This document shows, one piece after another, positions 31,381 to 42,113 of a DNA stretch of 64,000 bases (the first letter of the stretch is position 1; every line of letters starts with the position of its first letter). The translations under genes were made by a program, and so were the position numbers. The notes beneath the pieces were generated by a model that made no database searches, had not been told where the DNA came from, and saw only the letters and a list, made by a program, of their open reading frames with translations. This DNA comes from Isoetes taiwanensis (Eukaryota > Streptophyta > Lycopodiopsida > Isoetales > Isoetaceae). Where the stretch lies: NCBI GenBank assembly GCA_021234155.1, contig JAJEKV010000005.1, positions 14,935,468-14,999,467 on the forward strand, read 5' to 3'.

Positions 31381-32547
31381 CCCTAGGCGGTTAAGAGAGG
31401 AACTTCATACATACAGGGAAAGCATGGAGATGCAAAGCATGGCACAGGATGACAGAGAGGAAGAAGTTCATTGCCAAGTTGGTATAGTTTCATGTAGAGA
31501 AAGGCACATTTCAGCCAGCATCCTGGTGAATGCAAGTGAAGATCATGTCTGAAGTACTTACAGATTATGAACGACTTCCAGAATTTATTCCACATTTAGT
31601 ACATAGGTAAGTTGTAGGCAGTTTAAATTTTTAGAACATCCAGTGTTAAGGAAGACCTATTTTGTACAAGAAATACACTGCAAAACATTTGGTCTCAATG
31701 TGGTTTCTTACAGAAGATGCTCTTCTCCTTTTGCCCATCCAAATGCCTGTCTTCATGACAAAATACCCCGTCCGAGAAATCAATATAGGAGAAATTATTT
31801 ACAGGGAATGCATGTTTCTTACGCAGTGAATGATACATCATAGTGTCTAGACTTCATGGAGTTCTTACCTGTGGCAGTAATTTTACACGGCTTTGCTTAT
31901 GATAGGAACACTGCCTATTAGATGTTTCCTTGCAGTTGTTTTTCTTCAATACTAATAAGTCTCCAGTTCTTACAAATATGGGATGTGCTATTTCGCAATT
32001 TGTTCCACAGCAAAATAGTACCATGTCCGCAGTCAGGTCATGTTTGGTTGCTGCAACGCGCTGCACGTACGACCATGTATTGGCACATAGAAGCCAGTGC
32101 CATACTTGAACTCAAGGAGCTTCCTCACTTGGTTAGTATGGTTGCTCAATTCTTCTTACATGCACAATCTTCTTAATAGCCCAATGATGAACTCCATATG
32201 ACGATGCAGTGATGCCATTAAGTTTGTAAAAACGTCCTCCATATGAAGAAAATTTCTAGATGAGCCTTTGATATTTATGCATATACATTTGTAATGCATG
32301 CAATTGAATTCCAAGTATAGAATTAGAACTCTTAAGTCGTTTTAGGAATTAAAAGGCCAGTTTGGTCTAAAGCCTGCATCGCTGTCACAGAAAACATCTG
32401 TCAACTGTATTACATATTCTTGTCTTGCAATAATAACTATTTCCATATTTATCAAAAATAAGTTCAAGAAATTCTTTCTTTTTGAAGGTTGAGGGAAAGG
32501 AGCTACAGTTTTATATGGTTGAGGGGGACTTCAAAAAATATGCTGGG

Positions 32548-32710
32548 AGATGGTTTCTTTGTCCTGGTCCAAGGTAATAGAAATATTTTCAGGGCTGCTC
32601 TTTTACCAGCATCCCTCTTCTTTATTATATCATCTCATAAGCAAGAAATAGTGAGATGCTTTCTTCGTCCCGGTCCAAGGTGATAAGAAATATTTGCAGG
32701 GCTGTTCTTT
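32548..32710 (+). repeat. 103-bp tandem duplication covering an exon end and donor
   Basis: The segment gagatggtttctttgtcctg through gcagggctg... at 32548-32607 recurs with changes at 32651-32710 (gagatgctttcttcgtcccg). It duplicates the 3' end and splice donor of the third visible HCF145-like exon. The duplicate carries no open continuation. Confidence 0.7.
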
Positions 32711-33111
32711 TACTTATATTTGATCAAGCAAGAAATAACTGAAGCATACTACTCATAAATGCACTTGTAGCTGCAAGAAAATGACAAGAAACATGGATGA
32801 GAGAAAAAAAAATAGAATTTCTTTTGATAGATTAGCAGTAAACTGCTACCCAGATAAAGCATACAATGAGAGGATATCTGAGCTTTAGAATTTTTTGTGC
32901 TTGTGGATGCCACTATGAGGCTAGTGAATAATATTAACGTTGGAGTGATTTAGTTATGAAGCTTTCTATGACCAGAAGGATGTCCAGAAATGAGTATCCT
33001 GGGGAATGTCATTAAGTAAGAAGGTGTAACCTAACCAATTTTTAAAGGTCTAATCTTTTGGAGTTACAACATTAGTAGAAGCACCTAGACATCTCTGAGT
33101 CTTCTTAATAA

Positions 33112-33733
33112 CTAGGTCACAAAAAACGTTTTCATGGTTTTTATTTGAGCCTTTTGAAAACAAGGAAAAAACGTTTTCTTTCTGGGTTAGAATGAAAAAC
33201 GTAAAAAAAACGCTGCCAGAATTTCTTACCGGAAAAAAGACATGACATTTCATTGCATAGAAATTCTCATAGAGATCTGATACATTATGACAGGAACTTT
33301 GATTTGAGAGAGAAATTCAAAAACTTAGGCATACTTAGACATAGAAACTCTTGACATAGACATTGTTTATCACAGTTTATCACAGAATTAGTGTGAGAAA
33401 CAAATTAGAGTGTGCATGCATATATTTTTTTATTCCTGCCATGAATCGTCTTGCAGTTCAGATTTTATGGATGTTAATGGCCTACTTTTACATCTGTCCA
33501 CCTAAATCTGGCGAGAACTCTGTTGAGATATGGGTAATGGAGAAGAAAAAGATATGGGTAATGGAGAAGGAAATCTAACTAGGCAAAAATGGCTCAAAAA
33601 GTCGCCTGTTTTTGTTGCCCGTAACGTTGGCGGAAAAGTTAGAGAAAAATACGTGTATTTTTGCCTTTTTATAGGGTTTAGTTCGAACGTGCAAAAACGT
33701 TTTTTCCCTAAATGTCAACGTTTTTTGACCTAG
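33112..33733. mobile_element. hAT-like MITE, 622 bp, in an HCF145-like intron
   Basis: The ends CTAGGTCACAAAAAACGTT and (complement of the right end) CTAGGTCAAAAAACGTTGAC form terminal inverted repeats. An 8-bp direct duplication, CTTAATAA, flanks them at 33104-33111 and 33734-33741. An 8-bp target duplication is the hallmark of hAT transposons. The subterminal regions repeat AAAACG/CGTTTT motifs (for example 33122-33215 and 33690-33725). No transposase is encoded. It sits between the exons ending at 32573 and beginning at 33898, so it would be spliced out. Confidence 0.75.
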
Positions 33734-34690
33734 CTTAATAATGGTTCCTCATGGACTCAAAATACATGCCTCAGAAATCGTACATGTTTTGATGATGCAT
33801 ATGGGATAGGTATTTTGTTTCTCTTTTCTATCCTGTTTTGCCTCCTAATTATGTTGGATGATTGCGCTTACATGTTCCAATTGCTTTCATGCTTCAGGCA
33901 TGGGACAACAACCTTGCATTATGAAGTCAACGTGATACCAAAACTCATTTTCCCCACCCCATTTGTTGAGAAAATAATTAAGGCAGACCTTCCTATCAAT
34001 CTTCATGCACTGGCCAAGAGAGCAGAAGAGGTTTCACACGGATTGAGACGGAGTGCCAGTGCAAGTACACACGTCATAGACAAAGAGGCACCCATGGAAG
34101 CGAGTGCAAAAGTGGTAAATGTATGGAAAGGAAAAAAAGATGTTCTATCTACAATCAAGGACTTGAATACGTGTGGCTGGAGTATAAATAAAAAGGACTG
34201 GAAAAGAAGAGGAAAGGCAGGTGGTGGAAAAAGACAACGTAGTGTGGATGAAGTTCACTTAAGACGTCTATCCGATTCAATGTGAGTTTTGCCATGCGAA
34301 ATATCCTGATGGTAAAATCCATTAGTGTAACATTACAATTTGCAGGGATATGGTGGACACTGGCATGTACCTGCATCAATAACAATCCAAGCACCCATTG
34401 AAGAAGTGTGGCGACTGTATGTATTGATGAAATTATCTTGGACAGTATGTAGAGCTGCATTGTTACGATAATACATTGTTGCAGTCAATGTTGAAAAGGT
34501 AAAATTGTCTTCTTAAAGGTCAACTGCAATTCATACAGGTTTCTTCCAAATCTTGCAAAGAGCATAATTCTTTCAAGGGAAGATAATCATCTCCGGATAC
34601 TTCAGGTCTTTTTCATTACCATTTGTAGGGCCTGTGATGTTGCTTGTTTGAATTTAGCTCATGCATCATTTTCGCCCCAAATGAATAATG

Positions 34691-34794
34691 TGTACAACCT
34701 TTATTGTCAAATCATGAACATCACAATGCCGCTCTTTTAAATTGTACAACCTATATTGTCAAGTCGTGAACGCCATAATGGCGCTCTTTTAAAC
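34691..34794 (+). repeat. 52-bp tandem duplication in an intron
   Basis: Two units begin tgtacaacct at 34691 and 34743 and end gctcttttaaa. They differ at about eight positions. They lie in the intron before the last HCF145-like exon. Confidence 0.8.
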
Positions 34795-34929
34795 TTCTGT
34801 CACAAAATGTTGCTTCTGTTATGAATGCAGGAAGGGTGCAAACGCCTTATGTATATGGTTTTACATGCACGTGTTGTTCTTGAACTTTGTGAAAGACCAC
34901 TTTCTGAGATAACCTTTCATCAAGTAGGA

Positions 34930-37883
34930 GGAGACTTTGAATCACTGCAAGGGAAATGTTCACTTGATGCCCTGGGAAGTGAACACACCTTACTGAGATA
35001 TGTTGTCAATGTTAAAATGAAAAGCAAATGGGTCTGATGCAAAGTGCGTGGTTATTATTAGCCAATCAGAACAAAGGCATCTAGAATAAAACACGACATA
35101 AAATTGGGTAATTGTGTGAATTTTTTTTCCATCAGAGATCTAGAGTCGAGTTTAAATTTTGTCGTGGCTTGGTAAATATGTACAATTCTATTTTCTATTC
35201 TCTATTCTCTATTATCGTTTATTCTCTATTATCGTTTATTGTGGACCATTGATCTTATGGATATTCCATCTTTGATTCCAATTGGAGACACCATAGCCGT
35301 CAGTTGACCCCTTGATGGGGTCAAATAGTGATTTCCATGTCAGCATATGATTTTGTGCCAATGGTTTCCAAGTCAATCTTACTGTCCTGCGGTTGTGCTA
35401 ACTAGCAAGACTGGTCCAATTAAGCCCCCTGCAAGAAATCGCTATATAAAAGAAACTTCTTCCAAATGAATCACTCTATGAAGAAGCCCAACATAATGTT
35501 CCTGGAGCTCAGTTTCTAGAATCTCTTTGTTTGCCTTCCGAGAAGAGACACTGGCCGTTGACAAATATTTAATAATTCTGCACAAACAAAGGATACAATT
35601 TAACAAGAAAGGGACATCTTAGGTGGATCTAGGAATCTTCAAACTTCAATCCAAGACTGAGTAGAATCATAGACAGTGGAGATCTATCTATGTTTGGTTC
35701 TGGTCAGGAAGAGTCTTGGATCTAGAAATGTATTTGCAAAGTTCCTCCAATCGATTTTATTTCCAAAGCATAAGTTATGGCGGACACTTGGGCAGACTGG
35801 AAGCCGCTTTCAGGTTTTCATCTATTTCTACCTTTCATAGCCCTGCATGAAACATATGTATGGCAGATTCGACTTTGTGCTCCCACAGCCCTTTCCCAGC
35901 TGGATATGAAAAATATGCTTTTCCACAACTCTGCCCAATGCATGTGAACAACATACTAGATGCGAATCCTAAACAATACTAGAACTTTACATCTTCAACA
36001 AGAAGAAAGAAGATAATAGGCTCTGTGAATAAGTGACTTGCCAGATCCATCAACAAAGCCAGTTCTTCCAACTCACAACACTGAGGTATTCGTCCTGCAT
36101 CTATTAGCCTCCTCCACTGCCATACCTTCAGCCGTTCACATTAGAAAATCCTACCACAGGCAAACCCTATACGCTAGAAACGCCTATTAGACTCTCCTAC
36201 CGTGAACCCTATCTGCTAGAAATGCCGATTCCGACTCCTTCTATTGCGCCAATACTTCTATTCTTCCCAAACTATCTCCTCTCTCTCTATAACCTTCGAT
36301 GCATTCAAACTCATTTTCCACCGTCAGCATCCTACTACTTTGTCTCTGAATACACGAAATACCTTTTAACAATCTTATGTAAGGCGTATATTGTTTACAT
36401 TTTTAGCACCTTATTGTAGCATGAGGAAACACAATTGCGAACAATCACTAGGTCGCACAAGAGTATGACTTTGGCACAAACAATTTGGGGTATGCTAGGG
36501 GATATGCTTTGCACAACAATGATATTAGTGTATCTTTCTACCTTGATCTTCTATCAAAGAGGGTAATCATCTCGACAAAGATTTTACCTAAACATGGAGG
36601 AATATATCATTATTATTTTGTAAGAGATTAAAAAAGGAGCGGAAAGGAAAGAGCTTAGAACACACTATGTTTTTGAAAACTATTCTAGAATTTCACATAA
36701 GTGTTAGAGGTTCTTAAGTGTTAGAGGTTCTTATTGATTAAGAAAGGAATATTGCGCTAGGACCAATCCCTTAGGGCGTCTCATCCTTCTCTTGAACATT
36801 ATTTACATATTCTTAACTTAAGCCCAAAGAATGTTGGGCACCATTATTAGTATCTAATAAGATGAAATTATTTGCTTCCATATAATAAATGCTTAAAATG
36901 TGTTGTATATATGCAAAGAAAAGCATGTCTCTATATGTTCTGCATAATTATTTGCAAAATCATGCTAAAAACTATGTTTTTTTGCATTATTAAATGTGCA
37001 GTCGCCTTATAAGCAGCAATACTGGGCATTTTTCTAATAGATGACACACCCATACAAAACTTTGACTGCTACCCTTCAAGATTGTCGATGCTGGTTTATA
37101 CAAAATCATTGACAAATGTCGGCATTCGCTCATTGCAATTGGAAATATGCATGCAAAAATGCAACGATGATAGTCTCTACACTCGAAGAGTTTAAGCCAC
37201 TTTGGAAAAAGTGCAAGAGATCGAAGAGAACTAAATAGGTAAGAAAGCTTTAAAAGACAACACTTGAAGTCAGACACACAAATTCATTTCCAAAACTTAA
37301 TAACTTATGTTCAAGTTTTAAGCTCAATAAATAAAACACTTTAGAAGGACAATATTCAACTTCAATTTATAACAAACGATATTTTTATTCATTTTGAACT
37401 TAATCCCAACGAAAAGCCCAGCAACGCTGGGCACTTTTTCTAGTATGCAATAATACAAGGATACCACATAAATTATGAAGGTAAGAATGCTTTGAGAAAT
37501 GACAACGAACCCAATCTACATTTTTATGTCTTCTAACTGCTTTCATTGGCACTCGATTTAATCAATATGTATGCAAAAGGTGGCTTTCAGAGAGGGGGAT
37601 GACTTTCATAATATGGTGGCCCAAGATGTTTCACCAGAATATGCAATAATACATCTGTGCCTTCTAACTGCTTGCAAAGAAAGGCCTGGGTATTTTTGAG
37701 GCAATGCAAGCAACTATGGAACTATACATAACATACATAGATTGATGTTCTTGCATGATCAAGACAATGCATGAAGCAGGAAAATTACTTGAGATCGCAC
37801 CATGCCCACCTTCTGAAGAAGCAGGGGCAGCTTTGTTTAGTAGATGAAAAACTTATGGGGAGGCACCTTGCCAGAAAGATTGG
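34930..37883 (+). repeat. Duplicated block, copy A, right part
   Basis: The segment from the last HCF145-like exon (gaatcactgcaagggaaatg, 34939) to 37883 matches 62264-64000 in copy B, which runs on beyond the window. Copy A alone carries an extra 1.2 kb (35188-36410). Shared landmarks include gcatgaggaaacacaattgc (36419; 62545), a ttctagaatttcac region and the tcatgcatcaagacaatgc region near 37760 (63880). The interior shows no recognised coding potential. Confidence 0.9.
35188..36410 (-). mobile_element. Probable non-LTR insertion with a TCTAT-type tail, absent in copy B
   Basis: Copy B reads straight from gtacaatt to g-catgagg (about 62537-62548), so this 1.22 kb is an insertion in A or a deletion in B. 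The left edge holds cta-ttctctattctctatta repeats and then tttattgtggacc. On the - strand this is ggtccacaataaa followed by repeats, the same 3' end style as the other non-LTR copies here. Only a 3-bp (ATT) flanking repeat is visible, so the target duplication is unproven. No reading frame of note is present. Confidence 0.5.
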
Positions 37884-38408
37884 TTAAATGCCCCGTGTAC
37901 TTATGGCCCAGGAAGGTAAGAATGCTTTGAGAAATGAAAACGAACCCAATCTACATTTTGTGCCTTTTAATTTTGCAAGCGAAGGCTTTGAGGCAATGCA
38001 AGCAATGCAACAATTATGGACACATGCATGAAGCAGGAAAATTACTTGAGATCGCACCATGCCCAACTTATGAAGCAGCAGTGGCAGCATTGTTTAGTAG
38101 ATGAAAAACTTATGGGGTGTCAGAACAGATTGGTTAAATGCTGCTTCCCATGTACTTATGGCAAGTATCTTTGTAAATAAATAGAATAGAGGGGCTAAGA
38201 ATACTTGCATCCGGGGTAAAGGAAAAAGTTACCACTAGACTAAAACCATAATGAAGGCGAACAACTTGGTATATGAAGCCAGCCATAAAGTAAGCTAAGG
38301 TCCAGCAGTAAAGTTCAATGATTGCCATGGGACTGTGATGTCTTGCCACACATGCAATTCGGGTGGATCTTCTAATCCAGAAGTAAGGTGAGTCTTCATT
38401 CTCCCACA

Positions 38409-38702
38409 CAGGCCGTATCACATCGGCAGCACAGCCGATGGTCAGTAGCATTGGAGTTCAGGGTTGCCCCCTCTTCCCACACTCTTTGGCCTATACATTG
38501 ATCAGTATATAGGATGTATGAGGCATGCTCAGGCCGTATCACATCGGGCAGACGGCCGGTGGCGGGTCGCGAGGCATTGAGTCGCGCCGGGGTTGCCCCT
38601 CTCCCCTCACTCTTTGGCCTATACATTGATCAGTTGGAAGATTGGCTCTCTGAGACAGCTCATGCATCACACAATCCGGCAACTCATATATGCTGACGAT
38701 CG
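38409..38702 (+). pseudogene. LINE reverse transcriptase fragment, locally duplicated
   Basis: At 38575-38702 the + strand, allowing frame changes, reads GCPSPLTLFGLYIDQLEDWL and then THIYADD. These are the QGCPLSP-TLFxLYID block and the YADD catalytic block of non-LTR reverse transcriptases. An upstream copy at about 38409-38515 repeats the caggccgtatcacatcgg... and ctctttggcctatacattga parts and stops before YADD. Frames are broken. It lies between the two units of the local duplication. Confidence 0.65.
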
Positions 38703-39061
38703 CACCATGCCCACCTTCTGAAGAAGCAGGGGCAGCTTTGTTTAGTAGATGCAAAACTTATAAGGTAAGAATGCTTTGAGAAATGAAAACGAACCCAATC
38801 TACATTTTTGTGCCTTTTAATTTTTGCAAACGAAGGCTTTGAGGCAATGCAAGCAACTATGGACACATGCATGAAGCAGGGAAATTATTTGAGATTGCAC
38901 CATGCCCAACTTATGAAGCAGCAGTGGCAGCATTGTTTAGTAGATGAAAAACTTATGGGGTGTCAGAACAGATTGGTTAAATGCTGCTTCCCATGTACTT
39001 ATGGCAAGTATTTTTGTAAATAAATAGAATAGAGGGGCTAAGAATACTTGCATCTGGGGTA

Positions 39062-39298
39062 AAGATAGATAGATAGATAGATAGATAGTATTTTAACGTC
39101 ACACCACTAGGCAGCATCCAACTGGACATGTGACCACACACCACACTACATTGCTTGGTTGGGCCCTGCCCCCAACCACTTTACATTGCGTCTGTGGGTT
39201 TTGACACCCAATAGTTCAGAGTGCGATTCTGGGCAGTCTCGAACTCGAGACCTATAGTTGCTAGATCTAGTGTGTTACCACTAGACTAAACGCCCAGC
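39062..39298 (-). mobile_element. tRNA-derived SINE with a GATA/TATC tail
   Basis: On the - strand from 39298 the element reads gctgggcgtttagtctagtg. TAGTCTAGTGG fits the RNA polymerase III A box, and 35-45 bases on, GTTCGAGAC fits the B box. A unique body of about 150 bases follows, and the end is GTGACGTTAAAATAC plus TATC repeats (+ strand gatagata, 39064-39087). That end resembles the 3' terminus of the LINE at 17.2 kb. Length about 237 bp is normal for plant SINEs. No target duplication is clear. Confidence 0.8.
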
Positions 39299-39950
39299 CA
39301 TAATGAAGGCGAACAACTTGGTATATGAAGCCAGCCATAAAGTAAGCTAAGGTCCAAAGAAGAAAGTTCAATGATTGCCATGGGGATCGTGATGTCTTGC
39401 CACACATGCAACCGGGGTGGATCTTCTAATCGTAAATAAGGTGAGTCTTCATTCTAGAATTATTCTCGATGTAGTGTTGGATATGTCACTTAGCCGGTAC
39501 AAAAGGCATTTTTATTTTTAGAACTTATTGAAACATGATGATAGTGCATTTTTTTTTAGAATTTGCTTAGTGGCCAGTCCATTATGGATATTGGTGTTTT
39601 GGGTCCGACTTCAAGTTCCAGCAAAGAACAAATTTCAAGACCATATATTAGCCGCTGGTTTTGTAGATACCCTAGTAATGTTGCTACTGTCAAGAAAAAT
39701 TATTAATTCTTATTGGACATGCCTATTGCTTTAGAACATGGCTAGGTAATTGTTCTATGTTCTGGTTGCATTTACAAAGCATAAGGAACATGAAAAAACT
39801 ACTTGAGTCCGAGATATGAGGATTTGTTGGATTAAAAAAGTCTTCATAATTGGCACTGCATGAAGCTAATGTAGTGATTTTTCATGGCAAAGAATAGAGG
39901 CTTCATGATTGATAATGCAAATGGCTTACAACACTTGGATAATGCACCTT

Positions 39951-40040
39951 GTGCATGCTCTCTTGCTTAAGATGACAATCTAGAAGAAAAAGAATGTGCA
40001 TGCTCTCTTGCTTAAGATGACAATCTAGAAGAAAAAGAAT
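39951..40040 (+). repeat. Perfect 45-bp tandem duplication
   Basis: Two identical units beginning gtgcatgctctcttgcttaa lie at 39951-39995 and 39996-40040. No coding function is seen. The identity suggests a recent event. Confidence 0.95.
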
Positions 40041-40402
40041 ATCATCAATGGTCTGATCAACCAAGCCCTTGAATGCAGATGAAGAAGTTGGAGTGCCAGA
40101 TCTGTGAGAATCATGTTGAATTCATTTTCACTGTAAAAATATTATTCTTTTCAATTCCATGACCCATCCTATGTGATAATATACGGCAACAGAGAGAATT
40201 CAAATGCAACAAATCGACTTATAAAATTCACCATGAAAATTTATCTTAGCAAAGAATTAGGCTAACAGATTCCGAATGTTGAAACATAAGTAAATTATCA
40301 ACATCATCATATTTAAGGTCACTAACCAATTAAGAATTGTGTTTTTTTTTCTTTTTCTTTTTTTTTTAATTTTTCATGTCACAGCAAATAGCCAATAGCC
40401 AA

Positions 40403-40429
40403 TCTCCCTCCCTCCCTCCCTCCCTCCCT
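40403..40429 (+). repeat. (CTCC)n microsatellite
   Basis: About six and a half CTCC/CCCT units follow a T-rich tract (40341-40370). Confidence 0.95.
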
Positions 40430-40671
40430 TTGTTTTCTACATGTTCGCTAGAAGGATAAAATGAAAAGCTACACCAGACACTAGAATCATGGGTAATTAA
40501 CTATTATGAAAGAACCTTTCAACTACACTTTTTGTTTAGTAGGATTGCCTAGCCCGATGTGCACGATTTCATGCAATTTTATCTATGCTACGTGTATGCC
40601 ACATGTCCGCCACGTCATACCGCCCCTCCCCGATTGGCTTCTGTCTCTTATCTCCTTAAATGCATTTCTCA

Positions 40672-41512
40672 CGGTGGTTTTGATAACATCATCTTCTTAC
40701 GTGAATTTATGGAGCCTGATTGGGACATGTTCCATGTAAGCTTAAATCAATGCTTTTTCACTAGTTTTTGGTCTTTTGTTTTTTTCACAAAATTTTGGTG
40801 CAGACTCTACATCCCGCAGTAGAATACCATGCTGCAGCTTGTGCTGTCGGAGGATGTGTTGTTTATGTAAAGTATATGCAATGTGGAATGCTCTTGGAAT
40901 GTGTCCAGAATTAGATATATATCACTGGTGAGGACTTCAATGCAGGGATAAACCAGACAATCATAACTTTGAGCTGTTAAAGAAACTTGTACTGCCTGAT
41001 GGTTCTATACTTTGAGCTCAACTTCCAGCCCGACACACTTGTGATTTTCTCTTCTCAGATCCTACACGAGATAAGTCTAGATAATCAAAATTTATGGATA
41101 GACATGATTTGATTTTATACTTTTGATCATACAACCTTATTGTGAAATTTCTGAACAGCCTGTTAAAGATTTGGAACATGATTAAATATACGCGAGTAAT
41201 AGGGGCCTTCAATTGCCAGGGTACTCCTTGGTGCATAATTGATAAAGTAGCCAAAATGCATCAAAAACCCAAAAGTTATAACTGGAGGCATATATGCACG
41301 AGATGTACCACTTTTGAAAGACATAGCTGGAAGTGGCTGGAACCATGAGATTGTAGTTTATGGTCACCGCAATGGTCTGTTTATGAATCCTGCTATATAC
41401 ATGCGTCCATTCAGTTCTTTACATTTAGTTCTCCTGTGCAGAAGAGTTAGTGCGTCTTCCAAGAAGTGCAGCTCTGCCAATTACTCTGGAAGTTCTGAAC
41501 TTCGAAATAGAA
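40672..41512 (+). pseudogene. Raffinose synthase / SIP-family gene, 3' part only
   Basis: Exons: up to 40735 (FDNIIFLREFMEPDWDMFH, donor gtaagc), 40804-40866 (TLHPAVEYHAAACAVGGCVV), 40946-41090 (DKPDNHNFELLKKLVLPDGS then PARHTCDFLFSDPTRDKS), 41159-about 41400 (LLKIWNMIKYTRVIGAFNCQ, ITGGIYARDVPLLKDIAGSG, EIVVYGHRNG) and about 41443-41512 (EELVRLPRSAALPITLEVL). This is the C-terminal half of the galactinol-sucrose galactosyltransferase / seed imbibition protein family (GH36), which acts in raffinose-family oligosaccharide metabolism; the EFMQPDWDMFHS motif is characteristic. TGA at 41013-41015 replaces a conserved arginine codon (CGA), and a frameshift lies near 41277. The N-terminal half is not in the preceding 1.2 kb. 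Confidence 0.85.
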
Positions 41513-41993
41513 TAGTACCATTGAAGACAAATTATATGTTTATTATTGAACCTAGAATTTGCTATTTCTGCGAATTAACATTCTACAAGCCTGGATTTGC
41601 AGAATTTAACTTCTGGTTTGTTCTTTGCTTCAATTGGCCTTCTAAAAATGTATTAACTCTGGAGGGGCCATACAGTCACTTGAATATAAGAATCTAGCTA
41701 AACCAAATGATGAATCTGCCAACTGCATTGAACCAAATGATACATCTTCACCCCAACACAACCTCCACTCCAACCTCCACCCCACCCTGCATTTCCGCTA
41801 GTTTCTATATGACGAACATAAACATAAAATAGAATGCGTGCGAAGCTACATTTGAACACGAAAATTATCGTTGAGACTCTAGATTGTTGTCTCTTTGCAT
41901 GTACAAAGATTCAACCAGGATGGACTTGACTACATGGTTGCAAACAATGTATTGCAACAATGTATTGAATAGCCAATATGGGCCCGTTCTTTC

Positions 41994-42113
41994 GGCATTC
42001 CATCTTCGCTATTATGGGCTCTTCTGGTGATTTAAATGTCAAACTAAGCAAATGGCATTCCATCTTCGCTCTGGTTGGCTCTTCTGGTGATTTGAAAATG
42101 TCACAAACTCCAT
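41994..42113 (+). repeat. 60-bp tandem duplication
   Basis: Two units beginning ggcattccatcttcgct lie at 41994 and 42054, each containing ggctcttctggtgattt. They differ at several positions. The surrounding 41.7-42.86 kb shows no gene; 41750-41790 is C-rich low complexity (cctccactccaacctccacc). Confidence 0.85.

Larger units (their letters stand above)
31385..35037 (+). pseudogene. HCF145-like plastid SRPBCC (polyketide cyclase/START) gene, truncated
   Basis: Exons with AG/GT borders: up to 31606 (HISASILVNASEDHV...YERLPEFIPHLVH), 32011-32131 (KIVPCPQSGHVWLLQRA, TMYWHIEASAILEL), about 32489-32573 (FYMVEGDFKKYAGRWF), 33898-34281 (TTTLHYEVNVIPKL, DLPINLHALAKRAEE, SVDEVHLRRLSD), 34346-34416 (GHWHVPASITIQAPIEEVW), 34540-34606 (FLPNLAKSIILS, DNHLRILQ) and 34831-35037 (EGCKRLMYMVLHARVVLEL, LGSEHTLLRYVVNV). 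Order and content match the two tandem SRPBCC domains of plant HCF145-type proteins, which stabilise plastid psaA mRNA. The C-terminal psaA-RNA-binding repeats are absent. A two-base loss gives TGA at 31550 and the exon between 34416 and 34540 is missing or degenerate, so this is likely a pseudogene. Confidence 0.75.
37914..39450 (+). repeat. Local tandem duplication, period about 848 bp
   Basis: The run ggtaagaatgctttgagaaa starts at 37915 and again at 38763, and both units continue through gaagcagcagtggcagcatt and tgctgcttcccatgtactta to cataatgaaggcgaacaac. Unit 2 contains a SINE (39062-39298). Unit 1 retains only its last 17-20 bases (gttaccactagactaaa, 38235), so unit 1 is a deletion derivative. 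A further partial copy of the same sequence precedes at 37680-37883. Confidence 0.85.

Noticed and set aside
40672-41700. Functional raffinose synthase gene
   Set aside because: An in-frame stop at 41013, a frameshift near 41277 and the lack of the N-terminal half argue against it.
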